This document shows positions 49,123 through 57,302 of a stretch of 64,000 bases of DNA, piece after piece (the first letter of the stretch is position 1; each line of letters begins with the position of its first letter). The position numbers and the translations under genes are program-made. The stretch covers positions 1 through 64,000 of the forward strand of contig CAZBDU010000017.1 of the NCBI GenBank assembly GCA_964490725.1, given 5' to 3'. This DNA comes from CAZBDU01 sp964490725 (GTDB lineage: Bacteria > Spirochaetota > Spirochaetia > SZUA-6 > DRHE01). Under the pieces are notes generated by a model. It saw only the letters and a program-made list of their open reading frames with translations, searched no databases and was not told the origin of the DNA.

Positions 49123-50561
49123 GCGGAGCCTCCGGCTCCGCCGGCGACACGCTCCTGGCCTACTACGGAGACGACTTCACCGGCACAACGGCCACCGCCG
49201 AGGCGCTGTTCGAATCCGGCGTGCCTACCGTGATTTTCACAGCACCCCCGGACCCGGCTCTGCTGGCCCGCAACTTCCCCGCGGTCCGGGCGGTCGGCGT
49301 GGCCGGGCTGGCTCGCACCCTGGCCACCCGGGAAATGGAAGCGGCCCTTGCGCCGGTGTTCCGCGCCTTCCAGAGATATCGACCCCCTGTGGTGCTGTAC
49401 AAGGTCTGCTCCACCTTCGACTCCTCGGAGGAAACCGGCAGCATAGGGCGGGCGATCGACATCGGACGAGAGATCCTCTCCCCGGCTCTTATCCCCATCC
49501 TGCCGGCAGCGCCGCTGCTGGGCCGGTATACCGTCTTCGGCCACCACTTCGCCGCCCTGGGTGAAGGGGAGGTGTACCGGCTGGATCGGCACCCATCGAT
49601 GAGCAGTCACCCGGTGACCCCCATGCAGGAATCGGATCTGCGGTTGCACCTGGGACGCCAGAGCTCAATCAAGATCGGCCTCGTCAACCTGTTGGAGCTT
49701 AGCCGGGGGGCGGCCAGGGTGAGGCGGCGCCTGCGGGACCTGCGGGATGGGGGCAGGGAGGCCGTGCTCTTCGACTGCGTCGAGCTAAAACACTTGCGGC
49801 TGGCCTGCCGCCTCATCTGGGAGCAGGCAAGCCCGGAGCGTCCGGTGTTCTTCGTTGGATCGCAGGAGATCGGCTCCGGCCTGGGATATGCCTGGCGGAA
49901 GGCGAGCCTGCTGAGCCGGCCGAGCGCAGGGGGCGCGCCGGCCTGCCTCCCGCAACGGCCACTCCTGGTGCTGTCGGGAAGCTGCGCCACCATGACCGGC
50001 CGGCAGATCCGCTGGGCAGCGGCGAACGGCTTCGCGCAGCTGCCCGTCGCTTCGGAGGCGCTGCTGGATCCGGCCGCGCGCGCGGTGGAGAAGGAACGGA
50101 TCGCGGAGAGCTGCCTGAAGGAGATTGCCCGCGGCCGTTCCGTGATCGTCCACACAGCGGCTGGTCCCGAAGACCCGCGGATCGCCCAGATGCGCCAGGC
50201 GATGACCGTCCGATCGCTGCCCCCGGAGGAAGCCAATCGCATCCTCGGAGACTCCCTGGGTGAAATCGCTCTGTGGGTCCTCAAGACCACCTCGTCGCTG
50301 CGGCTCGTCGTGGCCGGTGGCGACACGGCCGGCCGGGTCCAGAGGCATCTGCAGGTTCAGGCGCTGCAGATCGCCCGGCCGGTGGGAATCGCCGCTCCCC
50401 TGTGCTACCTGTACAGCAGGGAGCCCGCACTCAACGGTCTGGAGGTGGCCTTCAAGGGGGGGCAGATCGGTGCTGCCGACTACTTCACGCAGGTCCGGGC
50501 AGCGCCTGTCCCCGGTTTCACGCAGGAAGCCCTGGGGGCCTTCCCTCCTTCCTCGCAGTGA
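49113..50561 (+). CDS. DUF1537 (four-carbon acid sugar kinase) family kinase
   Basis: A 482-residue two-domain kinase of the DUF1537 family. The N-terminal substrate domain starts LLAYYGDDFTGTTATAEAL, the family hallmark, then YKVCSTFDSSEETGSIG and PLLGRYTVFGHHFA. The C-terminal nucleotide domain has LVLSGSCATMTGRQI near 290, VVAGGDTAGRV near 395 and ALNGLEVAFKGGQIGAADYF near 445. Known members phosphorylate D-threonate, D-erythronate, denbinate-type acids and 3-oxo-isoapionate. With a RuBisCO-like protein in the same operon the last is the best guess. It is the end of the plus-strand operon and faces the convergent DhaL gene 22 bases away. Confidence 0.88.
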   Translation: MALSGASGSAGDTLLAYYGDDFTGTTATAEALFESGVPTVIFTAPPDPALLARNFPAVRAVGVAGLARTLATREMEAALAPVFRAFQRYRPPVVLYKVCSTFDSSEETGSIGRAIDIGREILSPALIPILPAAPLLGRYTVFGHHFAALGEGEVYRLDRHPSMSSHPVTPMQESDLRLHLGRQSSIKIGLVNLLELSRGAARVRRRLRDLRDGGREAVLFDCVELKHLRLACRLIWEQASPERPVFFVGSQEIGSGLGYAWRKASLLSRPSAGGAPACLPQRPLLVLSGSCATMTGRQIRWAAANGFAQLPVASEALLDPAARAVEKERIAESCLKEIARGRSVIVHTAAGPEDPRIAQMRQAMTVRSLPPEEANRILGDSLGEIALWVLKTTSSLRLVVAGGDTAGRVQRHLQVQALQIARPVGIAAPLCYLYSREPALNGLEVAFKGGQIGAADYFTQVRAAPVPGFTQEALGAFPPSSQ

Positions 50562-50583
50562 ACGGGCGAGATCAAGGCCAGGT

Positions 50584-51222
50584 TCACAGCAGAGTGACGA
50601 TGGTGTCCGCCATGCTTTTCAGCAGTAGATGGCAGGAAGTAGCGCCGGCATCCAGCACCCCTCGCGAGCGCTCTCCGAGGCGCGAGGATCGACCCACCTT
50701 GGCCACCATGTCACGAGTGGACTCTTTCCCCCGTTCAGCAGCCTCCGCCATTTTCTGCAGCGACCTGCTGAATCCCTCTCCCCTGCACAATGCTCCCCTG
50801 TAGGCCGCCAGGGCGGGTTGCAGCGTATCCAGGAGGGTCTTGTCCCCCACGTGGGCCTGCCCCAGCTCGACAACGGCGGCGTATCCGGCCTCCAGCATGT
50901 TTCCGAACAGCTCGGCATCGATCTGCTCCCGCTCGCTGCAGGCCCTGGCCGCGGCCTTGAAAAACGATCCGTAAAGCGGTCCCATGGCTCCGCCGATCTC
51001 CGTCACCAGGGTCCTGCCGAGGGTCTTGAGGCTTTCGGAGAGATTCATCTCCGCGGTCAACCGTGAGGCCGTCATGGTGAAACCCTTGGCCATGTTGATC
51101 CCGTGATCTCCGTCTCCGATCGCACCGTCCACCTCGCTCAAGAGCGCTTTGTTCTGCTGGATGGTCCGGATGAGATCCCGTACAACCGCTTGCCCGGCCT
51201 GGTTTGCGAACTGCTCTGCCAT
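50584..51222 (-). CDS. dhaL: Dihydroxyacetone-kinase-type nucleotide-binding subunit DhaL
   Basis: A 212-residue DhaL domain. The Mg-ADP site is intact in VDGAIGDGDHGINMAKGF; GGAMGPLYGSFF and HVGDKTLLDTLQPAL follow, then GRSSRLGERSRGVLDAGA near the C-terminus. It phosphorylates a keto-sugar held by the DhaK partner encoded 5 bases upstream. No PTS-type DhaM is present nearby, so the phosphate donor (ATP or a PTS protein elsewhere) is open. In known apionate pathways a DhaK-type kinase acts on L-erythrulose, a plausible role here. Confidence 0.9.
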   Translation of the reverse strand: MAEQFANQAGQAVVRDLIRTIQQNKALLSEVDGAIGDGDHGINMAKGFTMTASRLTAEMNLSESLKTLGRTLVTEIGGAMGPLYGSFFKAAARACSEREQIDAELFGNMLEAGYAAVVELGQAHVGDKTLLDTLQPALAAYRGALCRGEGFSRSLQKMAEAAERGKESTRDMVAKVGRSSRLGERSRGVLDAGATSCHLLLKSMADTIVTLL

Positions 51223-51227
51223 AGCCG

Positions 51228-52229
51228 CTACTGGGTCTGGGTCAAACCCATGGAAACGCAGTCCAGATCGATCAGTTCTTTCAGCTCCCCATCGAGCTTC
51301 ATGATCGTCAGCGTAGCTCCCATCATGTCCAGCGAGGTGAAGTAGTTGCCCACATAGGGACGATAGACCTGGATGCCTTTCTCTTTCAGAATCTCCTCCA
51401 TACGACTGTAGACAATGTACAGCTCCATTACAGGAGTGGCGCCCAGTCCGCTGACCAGGGCCACCACCTCCTCACCTGCCCGGAAGGGAAGATCCGGAAG
51501 AATCACCTCCAGACCCAGCTCCGCGATCTCGTTCGCGGTGGCCAGATCGGCGACTTTGATGCCCGGCTCCCCATGATGCCCGATGCCAACCTCCATTTTC
51601 CCCGACTCGATGCTGAAGTTGGGCTTGCCTACCGCCGGGATCGTGCAGGGGGTCAAGCCGAAACCGATGCTGCGCGTGTTGTCGATCCCCTTCTGGGCGG
51701 CTGCAACTACCTCCTCCAGAGTTCCCCCCAAGGCGGCTTTCGCACCGCCTATCTTCCACATCAGCACCTCTCCGGCCACTCCCCGACGCCTGTGCCTGTC
51801 CTCCTTCGCGGCCGACGGCACATCGTCGTTCGCGATGACCGTCTTCACGGCGATTCCCTCCTCCCCTGCCTCCTCGACCGCCATCTTCACGTTCATGATA
51901 TCTCCTGCATAGTTGCCGAACAGGCAGGCAACGCCCCTTCCGGCATCGGCCTGTCTGAACGCGTGCAAGAAGGCGTTCGCCGTCGGCGAGGTGAAGATCT
52001 CTCCCACCGCAACCGCATCGACCAGATTCTTGCCGATATACCCGACGAACGCCGGCTTGTGGCCGGATCCACCTCCGGTCACGATCCCGACCTTGTTCTT
52101 GACCGGCGCCTGCCGGTACTTCAGAACCCGCGGATTGGCCGTGGGAGCCACGATGTCCCGGTGCGCTCTCAGGAAGCCTTTCAGCATGTCGGGAACGACC
52201 TGATCGGGATCGTTTATTATCCGCTGCAT
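51228..52229 (-). CDS. dhaK: Dihydroxyacetone-kinase-type substrate-binding subunit DhaK
   Basis: A 333-residue DhaK protein that binds short keto-sugars covalently through a His. Landmarks are IVTGGGSGHKPAFVGYIG near 55, GEIFTSPTANAFLHA, GNYAGDIMNVKMA near 108 and the probable active-site His in VGIGHHGEPG near 218. The C-terminal region ends SLDMMGATLTIMKLD. AGGAGG precedes the ATG. It is encoded with DhaL downstream and TIM-barrel isomerases upstream, as expected for a kinase acting on a product of those enzymes (dihydroxyacetone, erythrulose or similar). Confidence 0.9.
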   Translation of the reverse strand: MQRIINDPDQVVPDMLKGFLRAHRDIVAPTANPRVLKYRQAPVKNKVGIVTGGGSGHKPAFVGYIGKNLVDAVAVGEIFTSPTANAFLHAFRQADAGRGVACLFGNYAGDIMNVKMAVEEAGEEGIAVKTVIANDDVPSAAKEDRHRRRGVAGEVLMWKIGGAKAALGGTLEEVVAAAQKGIDNTRSIGFGLTPCTIPAVGKPNFSIESGKMEVGIGHHGEPGIKVADLATANEIAELGLEVILPDLPFRAGEEVVALVSGLGATPVMELYIVYSRMEEILKEKGIQVYRPYVGNYFTSLDMMGATLTIMKLDGELKELIDLDCVSMGLTQTQ

Positions 52230-52247
52230 GAGAATACCTCCTTGTTT

Positions 52248-53102
52248 TCAGTCGGTCTGGACCTGTCCTCCCAGGGCCTGCTCCACATAGGCAAGAGAAT
52301 CCCCAAGAGCTCTGTCGATGGCTTCAAGAGATACCGGACGCGGCAATCGATCCGCAGACCCGTCTGGACGCCGCCGAAGCCGCAGCGGTATCTCCAGGCT
52401 GACAGGCGTTTCAGTGGAGACCAGATTCGCCAGTACTCGGCCGTAGTCGATTATTCCCGCGCCGATCTCCGTGTGCACCCAGCCGCGAGGGGCCTCGGCG
52501 ACATCCTTTATGTGCACGTGCAGGCACTGAGGCAAGGCGAAGAGCATGTCCTGTTCCGGGCGAATTCGATTCCGCTTGTGCGAGATCAGATTGCCGCAGT
52601 CGTAGTTCAAACCGATGTTCGGGATGTCGAGCCTCTCGATCAGGGCTGCCCCGGCCTGGCCCGTGTCGAACAGATCCTCGGGTCCGGTGCCTGGATTCTC
52701 GAGAGCAATCTTCAGACCGCAAGACTCAGCCCATGCGGCGATGGGGAAGATGTTCAGCAAGAAATCGGACTCTGCGGCTCGCGGGGCGGCGTTGGAGATG
52801 ACAATCTTCGCACCCAGAATGGCAGCGAAATCTGTCCGCCGTTTGAACCGCTCGACCGCTCCTCCTGTTCCCAGATTGAGATGCGACGAAAAAGCGTGGC
52901 ATTCCAAACCGGTCTCGTCCAGTTGCCTCCTGAGCGCCTCCGCTTGCGTCCTGGTGAACGCTGTCTCCTCGAACGGATCCATGTACCCATGTATGTAGGC
53001 GACCTCGGCATACTTTGCGCCCAGGGAAGCGATATGCTCGAGGGCCAGTCCCATGTCGTAGCCATCGTACGCTACGGTGCTGATAGATACAATCCGTTCC
53101 AC
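52248..53102 (-). CDS. Xylose-isomerase-like TIM-barrel enzyme (1 of 3 in this operon)
   Basis: A 284-residue sugar isomerase/epimerase-fold protein. The metal-ligand strands appear in order: KIALENPG (Glu), GLNYDCGNL (Asp), LHVHIKDV (His) and VSLEIPL (Glu). An N-terminal strand VSISTVAYDGYD opens the barrel. The start is uncertain: I use the GTG at 53102, but the frame is open to a TTG at 53147, and neither has a strong Shine-Dalgarno. It lies between another TIM-barrel gene and dhaK. In apionate pathways a protein of this fold decarboxylates 3-oxo-isoapionate, so isomerase, epimerase and decarboxylase are all possible. Confidence 0.75.
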   Translation of the reverse strand: MERIVSISTVAYDGYDMGLALEHIASLGAKYAEVAYIHGYMDPFEETAFTRTQAEALRRQLDETGLECHAFSSHLNLGTGGAVERFKRRTDFAAILGAKIVISNAAPRAAESDFLLNIFPIAAWAESCGLKIALENPGTGPEDLFDTGQAGAALIERLDIPNIGLNYDCGNLISHKRNRIRPEQDMLFALPQCLHVHIKDVAEAPRGWVHTEIGAGIIDYGRVLANLVSTETPVSLEIPLRLRRRPDGSADRLPRPVSLEAIDRALGDSLAYVEQALGGQVQTD

Positions 53103-53159
53103 TTCTTCATACCCCGTAGAGCTTTCGCCATGGGTACGCCCGCGCAATCAGGCTTCGAT

Positions 53160-54122
53160 CTACAACCGCAGGATCTGCTCCTCGATGAACCGCCAGGTCT
53201 TGAGGTAGTCGTCACCCCGCATCAGGGCCTTGAGCTCTGCCCGGTCGATCTCCTCGAGCCGCCGCCAGATCTTGCCAGTCACCCGGGCGTTGGTCTCGAA
53301 CGTCCGCACCACGTCCCAGCGGGTGGGCGAGGTATCCGAAGTCAGGTAGTCGTCATACCCGTACTCCTGCAGGTACCAGAGGAACTCGGTGTAGGCCAGC
53401 AGGTGGCGGGTGCCTACGAAGTAGTCCCAGTCCCAGCGGGCGTCGTTGTCGTTGATGTGAACGTAGAACGGAAAGCGGCTCTCACCCACCAGCGAGACCG
53501 CCTCCGCCGGCGTCTCCCCGCCCCATATGGAGTGACCAAAGTCGATGGTCACCCCCATGCGCTCGAGGCCGATGTCGTTGAGCAGGCAGAGGGTCTTGCT
53601 TGCGGAGTCCACGTAGCAGCGACCCCGGGTCTCACTCGGCTTGTACTCTATGAACAGGGGGATCTCCGGCAGGTGGCTGCCCGCCTCCCCGAAGGTCTCC
53701 ACCAGGCTCTTCCAGGCCCGGGCGTATTCGGACTGGAAGTGGAACTCGTATCCGTCGCCAAGGGGACAGCACGTCACCTTGTCTGCACCCACTGCCTTGG
53801 CGAAATCCTTGGCTTCCTTGATGAAGCGCACCGCCTTGTCCCGCACCTCCTTTCGGGTGGAGGTGACTCCACCGCCCCGGAACTCGGGCTCGGCCTTGAC
53901 GTTGGCGTTGATCGCCGCCCACTTCAAGTCGTACCGCGCCATCAGCTCGCGCACGGCTTGCGGGTCGCTCACCTCGTAGGGGTAGACCGCCTCCACCCCG
54001 TCGACCTCCTCCATGGAGGCGATCATCTGCAGCCGTTCCTCCAGGCTCTTGACCTCGTTGTACTCGTGAAACCGGTCTTTGGTCCGGCTCAGGAAACTGG
54101 TAATGACCGCGCTCTTGACCAC
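53160..54122 (-). CDS. Xylose-isomerase-like TIM-barrel enzyme (2 of 3 in this operon)
   Basis: A 320-residue TIM-barrel protein, longer than its neighbours. Likely metal ligands lie in LFIEYKPSE (Glu), GVTIDFGHS (Asp) and YVHINDND (His/Asp). The N-terminus, VVKSAVITSFLSRTKDRF, and DKVTCCPLGDGYEF are also visible. The start is the GTG at 54122, chosen for AAGGAG 7 bases upstream. The extra C-terminal helices (KIWRRLEEIDRAELKALM) resemble L-rhamnose-isomerase- and D-arabinonate-type members. The 147 bases between this gene and the next upstream gene (54123-54269) show no coding features. Confidence 0.8.
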   Translation of the reverse strand: MVKSAVITSFLSRTKDRFHEYNEVKSLEERLQMIASMEEVDGVEAVYPYEVSDPQAVRELMARYDLKWAAINANVKAEPEFRGGGVTSTRKEVRDKAVRFIKEAKDFAKAVGADKVTCCPLGDGYEFHFQSEYARAWKSLVETFGEAGSHLPEIPLFIEYKPSETRGRCYVDSASKTLCLLNDIGLERMGVTIDFGHSIWGGETPAEAVSLVGESRFPFYVHINDNDARWDWDYFVGTRHLLAYTEFLWYLQEYGYDDYLTSDTSPTRWDVVRTFETNARVTGKIWRRLEEIDRAELKALMRGDDYLKTWRFIEEQILRL

Positions 54123-54269
54123 GCCTGTGCTCCTTTCCGTTCTGGCAGGTCCTGGACGGCAGAAACAGTCCGCCGGTGTGCGCTGCCGCATTCCCCGATC
54201 ATCTTATGACGGCTCCCTCGACGCGCTGGAAGGGGGGCAGCGTTTTCAGCAGCTCCACAGTGCCCATTG

Positions 54270-55139
54270 CTACTGCTCCTGGACAGTCTCTTGAGCCAGC
54301 AGTGACCGCAGGTAGGCCAATCCGGCGCTATACTCGGCGGCCAGATCCACAGCCGAACACCGGATTTCCAGGTCCAGGCTACCCCGGTAGCCGCAGGCCA
54401 GCAGGTTGTGCAGAACCACATCCCAGGGTATGGTTCCGGCGCCTGGCCTCAGGGACAAGTTCTCGTGCCCGAGATTGTCGCACAGGTGGGTGCCGAAGAT
54501 CCTGTCCCCCAGCTTCAACGGGATCAAGGAGACCTCCTCTTTGCTGGCCCAAGCATGACCGGTGTCGAAGTTGTAGCCCAACCGCGCCGAGCCGATGGAC
54601 TGAAGCAGGCTCAGCAGACCGGAGGTCCCACCGAGGAAGGAATACGGCAGGATCTCCAGTGCCATGCGGCGTCCGGATCGTTCCACGACCTCCAGGAGCC
54701 GCGACAGCTTTTCCACAAAACGCCGTTCCAGCTCTTCGTGGACACCGCGACCACGGGCCGCCGGGTCGAGCCGTTCCGTCCTGAAGCCGCCAACGGGCAG
54801 GGTGACCAGGGTGCAGGAGGGGAAGGCCTCCAGGATCTCCATGACCTTCTTCATCTCCTCTATGCCCAGGGCGGATTGCAGCGCCGCCGGGGAGGAGAAC
54901 GCGGGCAGGAGAAAATGGGCCACGAACTGGGAGGGGCTCAAGCCCGCGGCGTCCGCCCGCGCACCGACCATGGCGGAGCCCCCGGACAGCCATTCCCCCA
55001 GCCGTTCCGGGGAGAAGACCTCCAGCTGAAAGCTCCGGAACCCCAGGCGGGCCATCAGATCCAGCGCCCCCGCGTAGTCCGCAGGCGAGAACCCCTCGCC
55101 CCAACCGGAAAGGACGAAGGCCGGACTGGTCCCAAACAT
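54270..55139 (-). CDS. Xylose-isomerase-like TIM-barrel enzyme (3 of 3 in this operon)
   Basis: A 289-residue TIM-barrel protein and the first gene of the minus-strand operon. Ligand strands are MALEILPYSF (Glu), LGYNFDTGHAW (Asp/His), GTHLCDNLGH (His/Asp) and LDLEIRC (Glu). The N-terminus is FVLSGWGEGFSPADYAGAL. The ATG at 55139 has GGAGGGGAGG upstream and lies 18 bases from operator 2. The three TIM-barrel proteins of this operon share fold and ligand order but differ strongly in sequence, so each probably has its own step. Confidence 0.8.
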   Translation of the reverse strand: MFGTSPAFVLSGWGEGFSPADYAGALDLMARLGFRSFQLEVFSPERLGEWLSGGSAMVGARADAAGLSPSQFVAHFLLPAFSSPAALQSALGIEEMKKVMEILEAFPSCTLVTLPVGGFRTERLDPAARGRGVHEELERRFVEKLSRLLEVVERSGRRMALEILPYSFLGGTSGLLSLLQSIGSARLGYNFDTGHAWASKEEVSLIPLKLGDRIFGTHLCDNLGHENLSLRPGAGTIPWDVVLHNLLACGYRGSLDLEIRCSAVDLAAEYSAGLAYLRSLLAQETVQEQ

Positions 55140-55156
55140 AGCCTCCCCTCCAGATT

Positions 55157-55166
55157 TTGTATACAA
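55157..55166 (-). promoter_or_regulatory. GTATAC-box operator 2 (TIM-barrel/DhaKL operon)
   Basis: A perfect 10-bp palindrome TTGTATACAA placed directly behind the -10 element of the minus-strand promoter. The geometry equals operator 1 at 43335, which supports co-regulation of the two catabolic operons. Confidence 0.65.
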
Positions 55167-55167
55167 T

Positions 55168-55196
55168 ATTCTACCGGCGAATCACGCTTCTGTCAA
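55168..55196 (-). promoter_or_regulatory. Sigma-70 promoter of the TIM-barrel/DhaKL operon
   Basis: On the minus strand a perfect TTGACA (55196-55191) and TAGAAT (55173-55168) are separated by exactly 17 bases. This is one of the strongest promoter matches in the window. Confidence 0.8.
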
Positions 55197-55303
55197 TCAC
55201 GAAAGCGGCGAGAATTGCCGAATTCCCAGGACCTTTCCTGGTCTGTCCATCGCTGCCCTTGCCACCGCGCCCGGCAGGCCGTTCACGTACCGCCCGGAAT
55301 ATT

Positions 55304-55313
55304 CTGTATACAA
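55304..55313 (+). promoter_or_regulatory. GTATAC-box operator 3 (upstream of the GntR gene)
   Basis: CTGTATACAA differs from the palindrome at 55157 only in its first base and overlaps a possible -10 element TACAAT (55309-55314). No convincing -35 element is seen. The GntR start is 57 bases downstream, so autoregulation is likely. Confidence 0.55.
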
Positions 55314-55369
55314 TGTGTATCGTTGACCCTCGGGTCAGATGTCCAGTATGCTCTGTTTCAGGAGGGGCC

Positions 55370-56005
55370 ATGTATCGAGTCGAGCAGGAGGAGCTCTCCG
55401 AACGGGTCTACCGAAGGATCAAGGAGATGATCCTCAAGAACCAGCTGGTCTCCGGGCAGAAGCTTAGCCAGGAACAGCTGGCCCGGGGCCTGGGGGTCTC
55501 CCGAACCCCCCTGCTGTCCGCGTTCTCCAAACTGGAGAAGGAGTACCTGGTCGAGCTGGTGCCACGCAGGGGTGCTTTCGTCAAGAAGCTCAGCCGCAAA
55601 GAGTTCGAAGACCTCTACGACCTGCGCCTGCGCTTGGAGCCCCTGGGCGCCTTCGACGCGGCCCGCAACGGCAGCCCAGATGCGGTCGCCGAGCTGGAGA
55701 GGCGGTTCGCGGAGTTCGAAGAGGCCGTGGGCGGCCGGTATCCCTTCCTGTTGGAAGCGGACTACGACTTTCACATGGCCGTCATGCGCATGAGCGGCAA
55801 TGAGATGCTCCACCGCATCATCTCCTCCTTCAACATCATCATCGTTAGCAACCTGAAGGGGCTGCTGAAACCCGCCGAGCAGAGCCTTGAAGAGCACCGC
55901 GGCATCCTGGAGGCCATCCGCCGGCGGGACCCTCAGCTGGCCGACCAGCTGATGTACGAGCACCTGCTGGACTCCCGGAAAAGGCTCGACCGCACGGAGC
56001 TTTGA
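55370..56005 (+). CDS. GntR-family (FadR-type) transcriptional regulator, first of two
   Basis: A 211-residue regulator: a winged helix (ELSERVYRRIKEMILKNQL, LSQEQLARGLGVSRTPLLSAF, LVPRRGAFVKKLS) and an all-helical FCD ligand domain with the metal-binding pattern YDLRLRLEP, ADYDFHMAVMRMSGNEML and EEHRGILEAI. GGAGGGGCC precedes the ATG. Its position behind operator 3 and between the two catabolic operons makes it a strong candidate for the protein that reads the GTATAC boxes. FadR-type regulators often bind sugar acids. Confidence 0.9.
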   Translation: MYRVEQEELSERVYRRIKEMILKNQLVSGQKLSQEQLARGLGVSRTPLLSAFSKLEKEYLVELVPRRGAFVKKLSRKEFEDLYDLRLRLEPLGAFDAARNGSPDAVAELERRFAEFEEAVGGRYPFLLEADYDFHMAVMRMSGNEMLHRIISSFNIIIVSNLKGLLKPAEQSLEEHRGILEAIRRRDPQLADQLMYEHLLDSRKRLDRTEL

Positions 56006-56015
56006 AAGTTGCCCC

Positions 56016-56666
56016 ATGGACAAGATCCGCAAGGATGCCCTGAGCGAGCTGGTCTACGAGAAGATCAAGCAGATGATCCTGGACGAAGCGCTCCTGCCCG
56101 GGCGAAAGGTCGCCAAGGGGGAGCTCGCCCAGGCGCTGGGGGTCAGCCAGACCCCGGTCAACGAGGCGATCAATCGCCTGGCCGGGGAGGGGCTGATCGA
56201 GCAGCGGACCCGCCAGGGGTTCTTCATCCGGGTCTTCACCTACGAGGACCTGAGAGACCTGTTCGCGGTGCGGGCCGGCATGGAGGGCATCGCCCTGCGC
56301 CTCAGCGTGGAGGAGCTGCCGCCGGACAAGCTGGAGGAGCTGACCCATCACTTCGACGGGTTCAGCCTGCCCATGAACGAGGAAACGAAGCGGCGGTACA
56401 TGAAGGCGGACCAGGCCTTCCACGAACATATCATTGCCCTATCGGCCAACTCCTTCATCATCAGCTACGACCGCAGCTTCGACTTCATCATGAAGTCCTA
56501 TCAGAAGGGACTGATCCGCGAACCTGAGGAGACGGTGGATGAGCACCGGGAGATCATCCGGGCCATCCGCAATCGGGACGGCCGCGGCGCCCAGGAGCTG
56601 ATCATGCAGCATCACCTGAAGAGCCGTGACTTCATCCGCAAGAGACATCTCAAGTCCCAGCCCTGA
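56016..56666 (+). CDS. GntR-family (FadR-type) transcriptional regulator, second of two
   Basis: A 216-residue paralogue of the preceding gene, 10 bases downstream: LVYEKIKQMILDEALLPG, KGELAQALGVSQTPVNEAI and RTRQGFFIRVF in the winged helix; then VRAGMEGIALRL, KADQAFHEHIIALSANSF and DEHREIIRAI in the FCD domain. It has only a weak ribosome-binding site, so it may be translated at a lower level or by re-initiation. Two tandem FadR-type regulators could heterodimerise or read different pathway intermediates. Confidence 0.9.
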   Translation: MDKIRKDALSELVYEKIKQMILDEALLPGRKVAKGELAQALGVSQTPVNEAINRLAGEGLIEQRTRQGFFIRVFTYEDLRDLFAVRAGMEGIALRLSVEELPPDKLEELTHHFDGFSLPMNEETKRRYMKADQAFHEHIIALSANSFIISYDRSFDFIMKSYQKGLIREPEETVDEHREIIRAIRNRDGRGAQELIMQHHLKSRDFIRKRHLKSQP

Positions 56667-56677
56667 GGAGGGAGCCC

Positions 56678-57241
56678 GTGCCATTGACCCGCAGAGACTA
56701 CGAAAAGGCCCGCCAGTGGGCCTGGGACTTTGTGCGGCGGGCGGGCCTGCCCCTGCGAAACGAGGAGATCGCCGGTCTGGATGTGGCCGACCTGGGGCTG
56801 GGCGAGCTGCAAACCACTGGCTTGCAGATCCTCACCCTGGGGGCCACCGAATGGCTGGGGGCCAAGCTGCTCATCCTCCGGCCGCATCAGTTCTTCCCCC
56901 AGCACCGCCATCCCCCTTCCGAGGCGGAAGGCTACCCCGGCAAGACCGAGCTGCTACGCGGGCAGTACGGGGAGGCCTTCCTCTACGTACCCGGCGAGCC
57001 CGCGCTCCATCCCAAGGCGGCCCCCCCGCCCCACCGCCGCCCCTGGTGCACCGTCTGGCACGAGGTCCGGCTCGCGCCCGGCGGCCAACACATCTGTCCA
57101 CCCAACACCTGGCACTGGTTTCAGGCCGGGGACTCCGGGGCGGTGGTTTGGAGCATTTCTTCGAAGGTGACGGACGCCGCCGACCAGTTCTCGGACCCCC
57201 AGGTCGTACGACAGACCAGGATCGTGGAGGATTCTCCCTAG
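56678..57241 (+). CDS. D-lyxose isomerase-like cupin
   Basis: A 187-residue cupin of the D-lyxose ketol-isomerase family. The Mn-binding site is visible in HQFFPQHRHPPSEAE (two His and a Glu) with a later His in CPPNTWHWFQAG. KTELLRGQYGEAFLYV lies in the barrel between them. Family members interconvert D-lyxose and D-xylulose, and some act on other aldoses. The start is a GTG at 56678 with GAGGAGGGAG upstream, 11 bases after the second GntR gene, so it belongs to the same transcript. It links the island to pentose metabolism. Confidence 0.85.
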   Translation: MPLTRRDYEKARQWAWDFVRRAGLPLRNEEIAGLDVADLGLGELQTTGLQILTLGATEWLGAKLLILRPHQFFPQHRHPPSEAEGYPGKTELLRGQYGEAFLYVPGEPALHPKAAPPPHRRPWCTVWHEVRLAPGGQHICPPNTWHWFQAGDSGAVVWSISSKVTDAADQFSDPQVVRQTRIVEDSP

Positions 57242-57265
57242 CGGCATACCCCGCTACCCCAAGAA

Positions 57266-57294
57266 CCGGCACAGGCACTGTCTTGAGGTGCCGG
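57266..57294 (+). terminator. Possible hairpin terminator after the cupin gene
   Basis: CCGGCAC and GTGCCGG form a 7-bp stem around a 15-base loop, 24 bases after the cupin stop and between convergent genes. No T-tract follows it on the plus strand, so confidence is low. Confidence 0.3.
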
Positions 57295-57302
57295 CCGTTA
57301 TC

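Noticed and set aside
51573..54209. An 878-codon open frame on the plus strand, opposite dhaK and two TIM-barrel genes
   Set aside because: The minus-strand proteins show intact family motifs and ribosome-binding sites; the plus-strand translation shows none.
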